DNA of 64,000 bases. It comes from Priapulus caudatus. Its lineage: Eukaryota > Priapulida > Priapulimorpha > Priapulimorphida > Priapulidae. Below are positions 40,735 to 53,600 of this stretch, one piece after another. The notes beneath the pieces are model-generated. The model saw nothing but the letters and a program-made list of their open reading frames with translations. It was not told the DNA's origin and ran no database searches. The stretch is taken from assembly GCF_000485595.1 (NCBI RefSeq), contig NW_014577112.1, positions 4,782-68,781 of the forward strand, given 5' to 3'. Position numbers and translations under genes: made by a program. Within the stretch, counting starts at the first letter, position 1, and each line of letters opens with the position of its first letter.

Positions 40735-42523
40735 ATGCGTGCGTGCGTGTTGTGTGTGTGTGGCATACTCACCTGCGTGGCTAGGTCAGTTATGAATGGT
40801 GGTGATGTTCAGGTTAGTGATTGACAAGAGATGTTTTGCCGTTAGAACAGATGCTCTAATGCTAAAATGTATATATTTGCATATGGCTATGTGTAGGGGT
40901 TTCTCTCTTTATGTCCTTCTCCGTCTTCCTCTCTCAGAAATGTGGAAAATATATGCTTTATATTTATCCCTGCTCAATAGGCTAGTGAATGAGCTCAACA
41001 GGATATATGCCTTGAATGGTTCTGCAGCCAGCAGGTGGACATATCCGCTGGACACACTATTGTCGGCTGCTAAGATAATGGAATATCTTAATAAACAGCT
41101 GCCCTACTTGCAGGGTAAGTGTTAGGGTCACAGTCATTGTATAAAGGTCACTACTTGTTAACTTGACATGCAACTGCGATGTACGATACTAGTGTGAACT
41201 GGCATTGTCACCAGGTGAGATCTTAAGGAATGTGGTAGGCACGAGAACTATATAGTTTCTCACTCTGGATAGACGAAGTGTTGTCCATACACATTCGACC
41301 AAAACAGCCAGTTGTGATGAATTCTGTCTAACGATGTATCAATATTTGCTTGATTGAAAAGTGTCACTGTAGTAATATGTATTTGTTAGACAGTGTGTAG
41401 TGCGTATGGGCAAGTGTTCTGACTTCTGCAGTCGGATGAAGCATATGAAGTTGAGCACCTAGAGTGAAGTGTTGCAGTGTGAGAGTGGAAGTGAGATACA
41501 TTACTTGCTGCATTACGCTGGCATGCTTCTGTTTCAGCAACGGATGATACTAGTCCCCAACTAAGTGCTCTGCTGCCCGATATCAAGAAGGCAGAGTCAA
41601 TCTTGGAAAAGATGAGTGAAAGAGAATATTCCACCGTGCTCCTTACAACATCTATCAACCCAAAAGAGGTAAACAACGAAGCTGTCATCTTTAAAACTAT
41701 TGCTGGAATATACTAGACGAACGATCGACACACACTGCCGTGCTGAAATTCGTTTGTAAAGAGTTTGCTGAAGAGTTGGTATTCTTCCTAAGCTTAGTGA
41801 TGTTCTGCGCAATAAAATAAACCAACGTGAAGACGCTATAACGGTTGCACAGTCGTACGTATCCCAGCAGCTATAACATTTCTGGCACCTGGCTATTTAG
41901 ACTTGCACAGTAATGTGACTACAGGTGGCAGCACAGTTGCCACCTAACCCAGGTAACAATTGTAACACTGATTGATAGCAGTGTATAACAGCGTAAAGAC
42001 ACTTCCTATAATTCTACAGAAACATAAAGTTAACACACAGTTAAGTTTAGTCGGTAATGTGACTCGGGTTTCGTCTCCTAGATGTTCTACCTCGTGCAAT
42101 CCGGCGAATGGGAGGAGCACATGTGCAACGAGACGGAGTTCCACTACCTCTTCTTCTTCCCCAAGTCGACGGACCCCGCCGACGTCGGTACCATTCAGCA
42201 GATGATGTGCCGCATCGCGCGCTACAATGCCTCCATCCTCGACGACCTCTTTGGCATGGTTGACATGCGCATGCTTGTGTCTGAGGTGAGGGAACGTGCT
42301 GCCACTGTACGGTGGTTTGGTTATCCAGGCGCATTTGCATTAGTCAGTGTGTTACGAGCTTGTGTCCAAACGAAGCGAAGCTTGTGGTATCGTACACATA
42401 CCCGATTTAATATATTTTAAATACAGGCCAAATTTTGAAAGTTAAAAAAAAGGTTTAAAGGTTTTAAGGTTTTTGCATGTGCAAGTCACTTGCATTCTCC
42501 GCAAACTGTTATCGCGAGCATCA

Positions 42524-42563
<40 letters not shown>

Positions 42564-43076
42564 TCCGTGTGTGTGTGCGTGTAACTTGCAGCTCCGTGCT
42601 TTAAGCGATGGGTTTCATCTTCTGCGTTCACAGATCCAACGCATTCTCCATGCAAGAGATGGCAACGCCGTGCCGGCTCGTGAGATCCATTTCGACTATA
42701 TCAAGGAGCAGCTGATAAAGCTAATATCCAATGTAGACGAACTGTCTCGGCAGAGCTACGACAGCGGCAGCATCATGGCAACGATCTCCAACTACATCCT
42801 GCCTCTGCTAAATAAGGCTGATAACACAACCGATGCTAGGTAAGAGGCAGCCTTTTCTGCTGTCATGTCGTGTAATGCTGTGTGCTGTATGCACACTACC
42901 CGTTCTTGCATCCATCACCACAGTGGAGACTTATTACTTTACGTGTGTACTGATTATACCGGTGTGCCTGAAGGTCACTGTAAGGTGACGACCGACCTTG
43001 GCTGTATTATTATATGAGTAGGCTGTGGTTACCGACCACCTGGCTGATGTATATATATAAATCTATTCAATATATA

Positions 43077-43112
<36 letters not shown>

Positions 43113-46100
43113 ATATGTATATGGTATACGTATATATGTTTTCTGGCTGATGTAGCATATTGCTCTCACGCAGTGCGGAGGCGTTCTGTGAAGCTGCGCA
43201 GATGGTGTTTGGAAGGGAGGAGTGGTTTGTGCAGCTGTCGCACGTCATCTCCCAGAACCACCTGGCGGCCAGCATTGTCACGGAGCTGAGTCGGGCTCTG
43301 CCTCCGCTGGACACTCTGCTTTGTCAGCTGCTAAGTCCAGGAGCATCCGAAATTCAGACGATGATCACTGAACAGATTCAGCCCATGGTATGTTACCCCA
43401 AGATGGTTGATAGCTGATGTTGGTTAATTGAATTGTTTATTCTATTTATTGATTAATATCTGGTATTAGTCACTGCATAAGTCTTCGTTATTTATTAATT
43501 TATTGTTCGATTGATGGTGGCAGTTTAATTTATATTTGAAATTATTTTTTTCAATTGTGAATCTTGTATCCTGCAGGTGAAGAGGATGATAGAGGATAGA
43601 TCGCCTGAAGAGGAGTCCTGCTCCAGTCACACAGCGGCATTCGATGAGCTGCGGCGGGTACTGATGGAGCGAGCCCACCAGGGCAGTGCGCCGTCGCTGC
43701 TGCCGCGCGTGTCTGCATGCTGGGAATCGTTCTGGAACTTCACGCTTCAGGAGCTGGGTCAGCTCGGAAGTGTCGAGTGAGTGGTGTGGGACGGTTTACA
43801 GTGTTCGATTGATCGGGGTTCTCGCTAATTTTTCGATCGTTACCTTGATTTTCTAATTGATGGGTTGGTGAAACGTTATGTGTTGTATCACGTGTGTGCA
43901 TGCTTTATCTCAGCAGGGTGCGGTTGCGTGTGACAAAGTAATCACAATATAAGATAACAATTGTAATTATGACAGATCGTCATGTTCATGATAGATCGCA
44001 AGTAGTTTATTCGCAAGTCGACGTTTTATTTGCAGTAGAATATGAACTATTATGAGGTTTCTCAATGTATTCTTCCAAAATATTTATCAAAATTCTATTA
44101 GATGCACTATATTAAATTCTTAAAGGCACTCATGGTTCTAATGATAAGAATTTATATACCTATATACTTTTGCACAATGTTATTTTTCGCAGTTAATCAC
44201 ATTCGGTAACAAGGTAGCGACTTGTGACTTTTGTTGCTTGCAATCGCAAGGAATCATTGAAACTGACGTTGCTCTGTAGGGATATAGAGCAGATATGTCT
44301 GGCCGGGCTGGCAGAGCAGCGCAAGTATAACTCCCATTTTGTGATTGAAGAAAGTGACCTGCTCTACAAACTCAGACTGCAAGAGCTGTTGATCGATCAG
44401 CTGGAAGTGCTACCAGGTAGAGATAGCCACTGTTTATATCCCAATCGCGCAATTAGAGGGAAAACGGAGTTTATGAATGAAATAAAATTGGAACCTTATT
44501 GGATTAACACGCCTCACACTGGTAAATTTTGAAGAGCAATATGGCAGCATTTCCTGCAGTAGGTATTATTACTTCATGGTTAAATTATAGGCGTGAGATA
44601 ATAGTTTCAAGAGTTTGGCCACAATGACTGTGCAAGTAATCACCTATGGGCTGTAGAGGACATACGTGAAGATGTCCACGCCCCTGGGCTGCCGGCAGAT
44701 GTTTCATTCATATCTGTCTTGTTGTAGTTCTGGGAGATATCATATGCGACATGCCACATCTGAACTTTAGCGCGTTCTACAGCCGTTCTATCGTCGACCT
44801 ACGAATTGCTGAGATCACTTTAAAGGTAAACAAGCAGTTTCAGGTATTATCGTTATAGTTTTTTCTATTATTATATTACAGTCTAGTTATTATATTATAT
44901 ATTATATTTTTACCTAGCGTTTGGTTTTTGCGAGAATCCAAAGTTTTGATAATAATTTACAGATTACGTAAGAGCAAGTTTACGCAACCCGAGTTATCGT
45001 AACACGGGGTATTACTGTACGCGGGTATCATGTAAGCAATGTCGATCGCGAATTGCAAGCCAGAATACTTTACGGTCGGCGCCGTGCCTAGCATGACGAT
45101 GTTACGAATGCTCTGTTGACTTGAAAACCTTACACAGTCGCTGTCCTTAAATTGACTACGTCACGAATTTTCTATGGTGTATATTTGTAAAATATTTGTT
45201 GCAATTTTTTACATGAAATGTAAGTACTAACGGCACTAAATGTATCCTCAAATTATTACCTGATAAGATTGTTTCTCAACTAGTTAAAAATCAAAAAATC
45301 TGGGCGATTTGATATATTGATCACGACATTAAATGCTTGGGGCTATGGGCTATATGTATGAGTCACGAGTGTTTGTTCACATCGAACGGAATAGCAAAAT
45401 AGGAAGTATAATGTAGCAATTTAACCATAAAAAGTTAACAGAATCACTTACATTTTGTGAAAAAGTGGACATAATTTTTTTACTTCTACTATTTACGGTG
45501 ACGTAATCACTTTAACGATTGACGATCGATCGCACTCAGGTGACGGCTTTGAGTGAGGGCAACCTTACGGGCGCGTTTAGCTGCCGTGAGTCGGCGCAGT
45601 ACACGTCACGCCTCGCCACGCTGCTGCCCAGCATCTACCGTGACATCACCGATCCCGCTGTGCAGCAACGCTACCTCACCTGTCTGCAGAATGTCGGCGA
45701 GGCGCAGCTGTGGAGCGAGTTGGACACGTAGGTTATGTTCAACACGTAGACGGAGACGTAGACGCACACGCACACGTATACGTACACGTAGACGTACACA
45801 TACACGTACATGCAGACGCACACCCACACGCAGTCAGACATACGTGTACACGTACACGTACGTGTACAAGTAGACGTAGACATATATTTTACATGGAGAC
45901 GCAGGTTACGTTTGAGACGTACGTTATGCTAATGTTCAATCATGTGTCATGGCAAGGTGGTTGTATAGGGTTGCATAGATTACTGTTAGGAAAGTGTTTC
46001 TTGGAAATATCAGCTTATCGCAGTGCTCAATGGTCATTTGTGACCAACTCAAAATACCATCCTCAGTTTGAATACGTGTAAAATTTCTTTTGACCTGTGT

Positions 46101-49100
46101 TTGCGTCATTTCGTTTTACTTGCTAATCTGTTTTGATGAGCAAATGCATTTCGGCAAGGCAAGACTGAGCGTATACTCGGGAAGGCTTTGGATTTGGTTA
46201 TTTGAACCTCGGCGTGTGTGTCTGTGAATGCTGCAGGTTCATTGAGGTAATAGCCACCACTGTGCCTCTACTGCAAGACAACGCCATCGTGCAGGAGATT
46301 CTGAAGATAACGGACCCTGCTGAACTGCAGAAGACCTTGGACACAATCTCAATCAAGTTGCCAGGTATCATGCTGCTGTGTAAAACATATTATGGTAGTA
46401 AACATAGATGGTACTATTGTTACAGTTTGTTACATTGGTAACGATGTGCAATTGTAGCAAGTCCTGCAGAACTTGTGTGAAACTTTACAGCAAGGATTAC
46501 ACATTTACTGTGATTTTTAACACGAAATTGGTCACTCTGATAAACTAGCAATTCATATACCCACGACGACTCATATCTTGAATAGTTTTTGTTAGAAAAA
46601 CAATTACTAGGCCAGCTGTGCAAGGGTAATTTAAGAAACAGTGTATATTACAAATTTTTTACGGAAATCGCATTTTGTTTTGTCTTACCTGAATATTTAA
46701 CTTAATGGAAATGTAATGACCTTGTGTGTAGCTTGATGTGCTCGAGTTCTTCTCATCTCTATGTGGCAGCTGCCTCACGTACTGAGACTGTATTGTTGTC
46801 GTCTGATCAGAGTACATCTCACTGGCGTCGGACACTCCATCCGAGTTTCTCAAGGATCTCGCTATGCGGCTCGGCGTCATCACGTCAAATCTCAAGCTGC
46901 TACTCGAGCAAGGTGTTGTGATTGACCTCAGCAAGTTTGATCTAGTCGACCTTGACATTTCGAACGTCGTTGAGGTCGTTAACACGGTGCTGAACGAGAC
47001 GAGTGTCGGGAAATTGGCTGACGGGTGAGTGCCTGACACGCTGCTAGTCGAGTGTAGAGGACAGGAGGGGACGGGTTAACTGGGCTCAGTAGGGATGTTT
47101 TTTTTTTAAACATTTTGCGAACTACATTAATCAAGTCACAATTAAGGTTTTTTGTGTGCTAAACGTGGCGTTTTAGGGACATTTTTTGTGGTAATTAAAG
47201 AATAGTAGTGTGTATACGAACATTTATGACGTTTTTTTTAACGGGGGGCAGCATTTTTAATAATTCGCATCTTGTACATTTTATGTGACTGATCTTGACA
47301 CTGTTCAGATTGCGTTCATGAGTGTTTCTGTTCAACAGACTGCAAGGGCTCATGGAAGCATTTTTAGGGCTGGGGGGCATAGATGAAAACAGCACTATTA
47401 TCCAGGAGCTGAGGACTATCAGTCGTGGAGTTAAAGGACTGAAGCTGCTCAGGTACTTTGTATCAAGGACCAATGTCTCTGGTAAGTTTCTGATAATTTG
47501 CCACATGATGTGAAAGTTTAGCATGCGTGCACGCGGTTTAACTGTAACAGATATACTAAAATAACGGTAACTGTTGCTTTTTTGTAAAATGACGAAAAGT
47601 ACATCATTCGTAATATCTGAGTAACTCTCTTTTCAGTACCCCTGAGGAACTTGCTAATTAAACCTGAAGAGCTAGCGCGGTTGATGGAGTCGGACCCTAT
47701 TAATCTGTCACCCTTAGTGGTGCAGACCATCATGAATTCATCCCTACATGTGAATGAGGTTCGTAAAAGGACATTGAACGCTACACTCTTATGTGCTCTG
47801 ATCTTTCACACGATATAGCTGGCTGCATTAATTTCTGTTTGCGTTGCTGTTAAGCCTCGCGGATTGGGCGTGGTGATGTTCCTTATCACTCTTTTCGATT
47901 AATGGATAGTATGCTCAACGCAATTATTTTATGATGGGCAGATCTTGTTGAACCTGGGTGAAGTGAAGGACATCGCCTGCAGTCCGATCCGGTTGCATAA
48001 GACACTTAGCTTCGAGCCTGGCACCAACGTTACGCACGTCTCCGAAGCCCTGTGCGCAATCGACCCCGACAAGTTATCCAGTCTGATGACGGAAATTATC
48101 AAGCATCTGAGCATTGGCCAGCTTGTGCAGCAGGTTGCTATGGAAACGGTTTCTTTATGCACGTTTGTAGTCATTCGTTATGCAGTGATCGTGTATGTCA
48201 CAATGTTAAAATTTGTCTGGACTCGGTCCAAACGTGGTTTGGAGTCAATCAGTACTAATAAAAATCTAAATCCAAAGATATATCTTAGAAACGAATATTA
48301 ATTGCTCTGTTAATGTGTCATTTCAGTTTGTGTCGTTGGCAACCGATGAGGTCATCACAAATGCCGGGTACACATCTGAAAAGGTGGCTACGCTTGTTGA
48401 AAGCATGGCGGAGGCGAGTAAAGACATGGGCGCATTTATGAGCTCCCTCAATGACGAGCTGTCCACCATCGACCTTGGTGACACTTTCAAGGGCATCACA
48501 GACGCCGTTGAACGGAACGATCCTCTTGGTACGACACCTCCCACATACTGCCTGCTTGTACTGCCTGTGTGTACTGCCTGCGTGTACTGCCCGCTTTTAC
48601 TGCCTGCATGTACTGCTTGTGTGTGCTGCCTCTGTGTACTGCCCGCGTTTACTGCCTGCATGTACTGCCTGCATTATGCATGTACTGCCTGTGTGTACTG
48701 CCTGCATGTTCTGCCTGCAGCATGCATGTACTGCCTACTTGTACTGCCTGTGTGTGCTACTGTTTGTACTGCCTGCTTGTACAGCCCGTGTGTGCTGCCT
48801 GCTTGTACTGCCTGCATGCACTGGCTGCAATATGATTTGCTCGCTTTCAACACAACATGGTTTTCCCAGTTGCTGTGTGAAACGGAAGCTTTTACGGTTG
48901 TTTATTGCAGGCCCCGAGGCCCTGAAAGCTATCAGCGAGGTGATGTGCAGTGAGGGCGATCTGTCGAAGCTAGAGGACCAGTTCCACTTGGTGTCGACCG
49001 CCGCTGGAAGCGATGGACTCTCCGCCGACCACCTCAAAGAGATGAACGGCTTCACAAGTGAGTCAATGGCTTCACCGGTAGTGAATTGTTTCACATCAAA

Positions 49101-50512
49101 AAGCGTGCGTTGCTGAACTAGTGACTGATATATAGTGTTATCGTGGTGGTGGTATTTAACTCTCCATTATTATTACTCCCACGACCTGTTTATGTTATGG
49201 TATATTCTTATCAATTTAAGGGGTAGATGGCTTTACTTTAGAATTTTTCTCGAAGGATTATTTGACAAACCTATTCCATGTCTAAAGTAGCTCTGATTCC
49301 CAAAAGGGTGTATCTCTTTAAATGAAAATGACACCTCTTATTTTACATTATGACACGATTGATCACATTATTGTTCATTGCCTAGATATTGGCCACAATA
49401 TAGAATTATAAACGATTCAGCTAATTACAAAATGATAGCATGTCAATTACAAAAAACATCGAATAAAAAAAATTCTACTCAAAAATTGGTCAATATGACA
49501 GTTTTGTTGTAATTAGTCTGTCAATAATTTATTTTTGAATCTTCACTGTTTTTCTGGCTTGTGGAATTGGCTTGTCAAACCATTCCTATAGAAAATTCTG
49601 AGTAAAGCCATATATATCTCAGAGTAGGTACTCGTTCCTGTCATACTAGATAGGATATACTGACAAGTCAATCTACTGCACTACTTTGCAGCCCAGTTCT
49701 GTCGTAGGATGTACAAAGACTTGATGCTTAGCGATGGCGGAGGTGTCATTTGGAGCTACCTGAAACCTGTGCTGCGTGGCAAGATCCTGTTTGCACCAGA
49801 CACACCCATCACGCGTGCTATCATCCGCCAGGTACTTATAACCAATTCGTGCCACAGATACCACGCGATAGGCGAGTCCTTCTAGAATAGATCTTGTAAC
49901 ATCATGTTACGATCTAGCTCATAATGTTAAGGATTGCAGCAGGTGGTTGACGGGTGATGTATAGCATATTCTATTTCATATGTTGTCGAAACAATATCTG
50001 TGCATCAAGTAGTAATTACAGTTGTAGTTATAACTAGCAAGGCTAGCAGCTGTTTGTGTTGTTATATAATAGGTTCTGTGCTCATGCTTATGTCTTGTGC
50101 AGGCAAACACGACATTTGAGAATATGGTTGAGATGGTCAGAATGGCAAGAACGGTAGGAAACATGAGGAAACTGAGCAGTCTGAAGCAAGTTGCCAAGAA
50201 CCTCGGATCCCTGAAGGTAATGGCTGCATTCCTGTCTATACCTGTAGTGTAAGTAATACACAATTGACATGAATCTGCCTGGCCTGATTCACAGACACCT
50301 CTCGCAATCAGCGTTGTGATTGAATATTCTTTAAAAAAAATATTAGTGATACAATACCCCAAAGTCAGTATTTAGGCGTGCGCATTTGCACGCGCAAGTA
50401 CAACATGGTTCAGCTTGGTCAACTTGACACCAATGTCTAAGGAGCATTTCTCACTTAATCAGGTCGATTATTAGTGGATTTATGGTGTGTGTGTGTGAGC
50501 GTTTGCATGTGA

Positions 50513-50578
<66 letters not shown>

Positions 50579-50605
50579 ATGCATGCTGTGTGCGTGTGTT
50601 GTATG

Positions 50606-50646
<41 letters not shown>

Positions 50647-53600
50647 CATGCGTGCGTGTGTGTGTGTGTGTGTGCATGCTTGTGTGCGTGTGAGTGTGTG
50701 AGCACGCGTGTGCATACTTGTGTGCCTGTGCCTGCGTGCATGCTTGTGTGCGCGTGCATCTGTACGTGTGGGTCATGTTCAATCTGACCTGTTTCTCTCA
50801 CCATCAGTCGGCTCTGTCAAACCCGTACATCGGAGGTGCGATGAAGCAGAGTGTCGGCGTGAGCACGGACGACATCATGGTCTTCCTGGAGCGTCTATCA
50901 ACGCTGGAGCTCGGCGAGCTGAATGACACGGTCTCGTCGCTGGCCATCATGGGAGAGTTGGTCGCTAACATCTCACACTGCGTCACACTGGATAGGTGCG
51001 CACCACAGCAGCTGTAACTAACCATATTTAATGCTTGGAGTAATCATACTAAATGATGATTAGTCAGAATGATTACTCCAAGTTTGATGTTACCTAACCA
51101 TAGTTAATATTATATACTAATTAATCTTCCCACTCATGTTGTTATCTACATCGTTGAGTATTTAACATCGATACGGCGCTACGTTGCGGAGAGCGAATCG
51201 TACGAATTTGAGTATAACTGAGTAATAGAACAACGATTTCGAACCACAAAGAGCAAGGATTTGCTGCCTCGAATACAAAGAGTCAAGCTGTGGTGGGGTG
51301 TAGCGTTATCAATGTTTCTGTGTTGTTCCAGATTTGTGGGTCTTCCAAGTGAAGAAGATATTGATTACATGGTGAAGCATAGCATTGGGCTGAAGGCTAC
51401 TGAGAAAGGAAACATACTAGCAGGTAAAATATCTGGTCATGTACAGTAATCTTGGCATATAATGGTAATATAAGACCACTTGGTAGGTGTACTCACAACT
51501 GCTTTTTTCTGCTAGGTGTAATATTTGACGTCGGGAAGGAGGGAAAGAGAAGCAAGCGTCAAACGAGCCTACCCAAGCACATTAAGTACAAAATACGCAT
51601 GGATATAGACAATGTTCCGATCACTAGGCAGCTGAAAAATTAGTAAGTTGAACACAGAAGTGTTCGTGTTGGAACCTCAAATCTATTTTTCTTAATGGTT
51701 CCAATATAATACATCTTCCTTTTTAGGATGAAAACTTACACAGATTATTAATATGTTTACACAAACAAGTCAACCAACTCTGTACTCTATCAAGATATGA
51801 CGTGTAAACACGTAACTCAGACTTCAATGTTCAACATTTAAAGCAATAGGATGTCGTAACAGAACTAAAGATAGTTAGTTAGACTTAATTAACTTATTAT
51901 TGGTAGTAGTACGTGGCAGCTGAACCCTAACTACTAAGGCCTAAAATAAAAGACGTTTGTTTCCGCTAACCCGACCGAGTCCATTTTAAACCGCCGTGTC
52001 AAAAGTTTTTATTGTGATCGGCAAATAATTTTTTTTTTTAATAACAAAAATCCCAACGTGATATCGATCGGTGAATGAATTGATTTGACTTTGAAGTCAT
52101 TATAGGGGCTGTTATAAGTATAAAACAAGTATTGTTAGAATACAATAAAAAATATTTGATAAAAAAAAGTTTTGCCTGCCTACTGTGTCCAATTTTTTCA
52201 GCTCGTTAGCGGAAACAAACATTTTTTTTCTTAGGCCTACTAATGCAGGTTGCTCAGTAGTCTCACCGTTTTCTGTGTTGCGCAGCCTCTGGATTCCAGG
52301 ACCTAGAGACGATGCTGCAGATGACTTGCGCTACCTGCGAGGCTTCATTCAGCTGCAGGATATGATAGACCAGGCAATCATCAAACTACAGACGGGCGCC
52401 GACGTGGAGTTGCCGGCCATCTACACCCAGCAGCTCCCCTACCCATGTTACGAAAAGGATGTGTGAGTGAAAGTCTAAGATATGGATGTAGTGTAGACAG
52501 AGCTGTCATATGTTTGCCTGCGTGGTTGGACTATAATCCATGGATCAGTCAAATGAAATGCTCGGACAAGAGTAAAAATAATGTAGTGGAGTAATTTATG
52601 CACGTACTAGTATTTGCGAGTGTCATTGCCAACTCGTCATGAAAATTGTTTGTATTTATAAGGCTTATTTAAAACCGTGTTTAGTTAGGGTGTGCGATGT
52701 TTGCTGTTTGGCAGGTTCGCGACATACCGATCAGCTTTACTTCCTATGCTGTTGGCCATTTCTATGGGGGTGTCTGTCGGTGTGATGACTCGTAACAAGA
52801 TCATGCACCGTCGCATAGAGCAGGTGAGAAGTCACTAGCGAGAGTGGACCATTCCGAAAACCTTCATCTGAATTTTTGCCTTCATTTGCATTTTTTGGTT
52901 TTGTGTTTTTAAACTCCCAAGCTCTTGAATTTGCATCTGAGTGGTTGTTGTTGCGCTTCACGCACGTCAGTAAGTACGTTGCAGGGGTTCTTCTGAGGGA
53001 AACTTAGACAAAGGAGGTAATGGCCAGTTTGGGGAAAAAACGTGCATGATGGATTCAAAGGCGTGCCCGTAGGCCGTAGGAAAAGTGTAGACGCCGCATC
53101 ACATGACTCAATAAGCGCACATGGCATTCTCAATATGCCAGAAGCACATGGTCATCTATTTACTTTTGGGGTGACACTATTTTGACAACGGCGGGTAAAT
53201 ACAGGAAAATGTTCACAACGGCGCTGTTAAATTTGACAACGGCGGTGCGCCACTGTGCCTCTATATGTATAAGAAACCCTGAGGTTGGGTGCGTGATGCT
53301 GCTCGTGTGTGTGTGTAGGTGATGAGAGCGATGGGCCTGCGTGCGACGGTGCAGTGGCTCGCCTGGTTCATCGTCAGCTTCGTTGTCATGTTCTTCATCG
53401 TCGTTCTCGTCATCATCCTGCTGCGGGCCGGAGGCATCCTGAGATTCACCAACATCGGCATCCTCTTCCTCATCTTCCTCGATTTTCTACTGTCTACCAT
53501 CATGATGAGGTAAGCAGTTTTCGTGACATCTACCATGCGACTAAAGCGGGGGACACACCATGCGAATTTATTCGCACGTCCGCAGCGATTGTAAAATCGC

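Noticed and set aside
48451-49116. 221-codon Cys-rich open frame resembling a secreted protein
   Set aside because: Mostly the 13-bp minisatellite; the exon 48911-49057 is real but is read in another frame.
50451-50804. His/Thr and Val/Cys repeat open frames on both strands
   Set aside because: (GT)n microsatellite translations.
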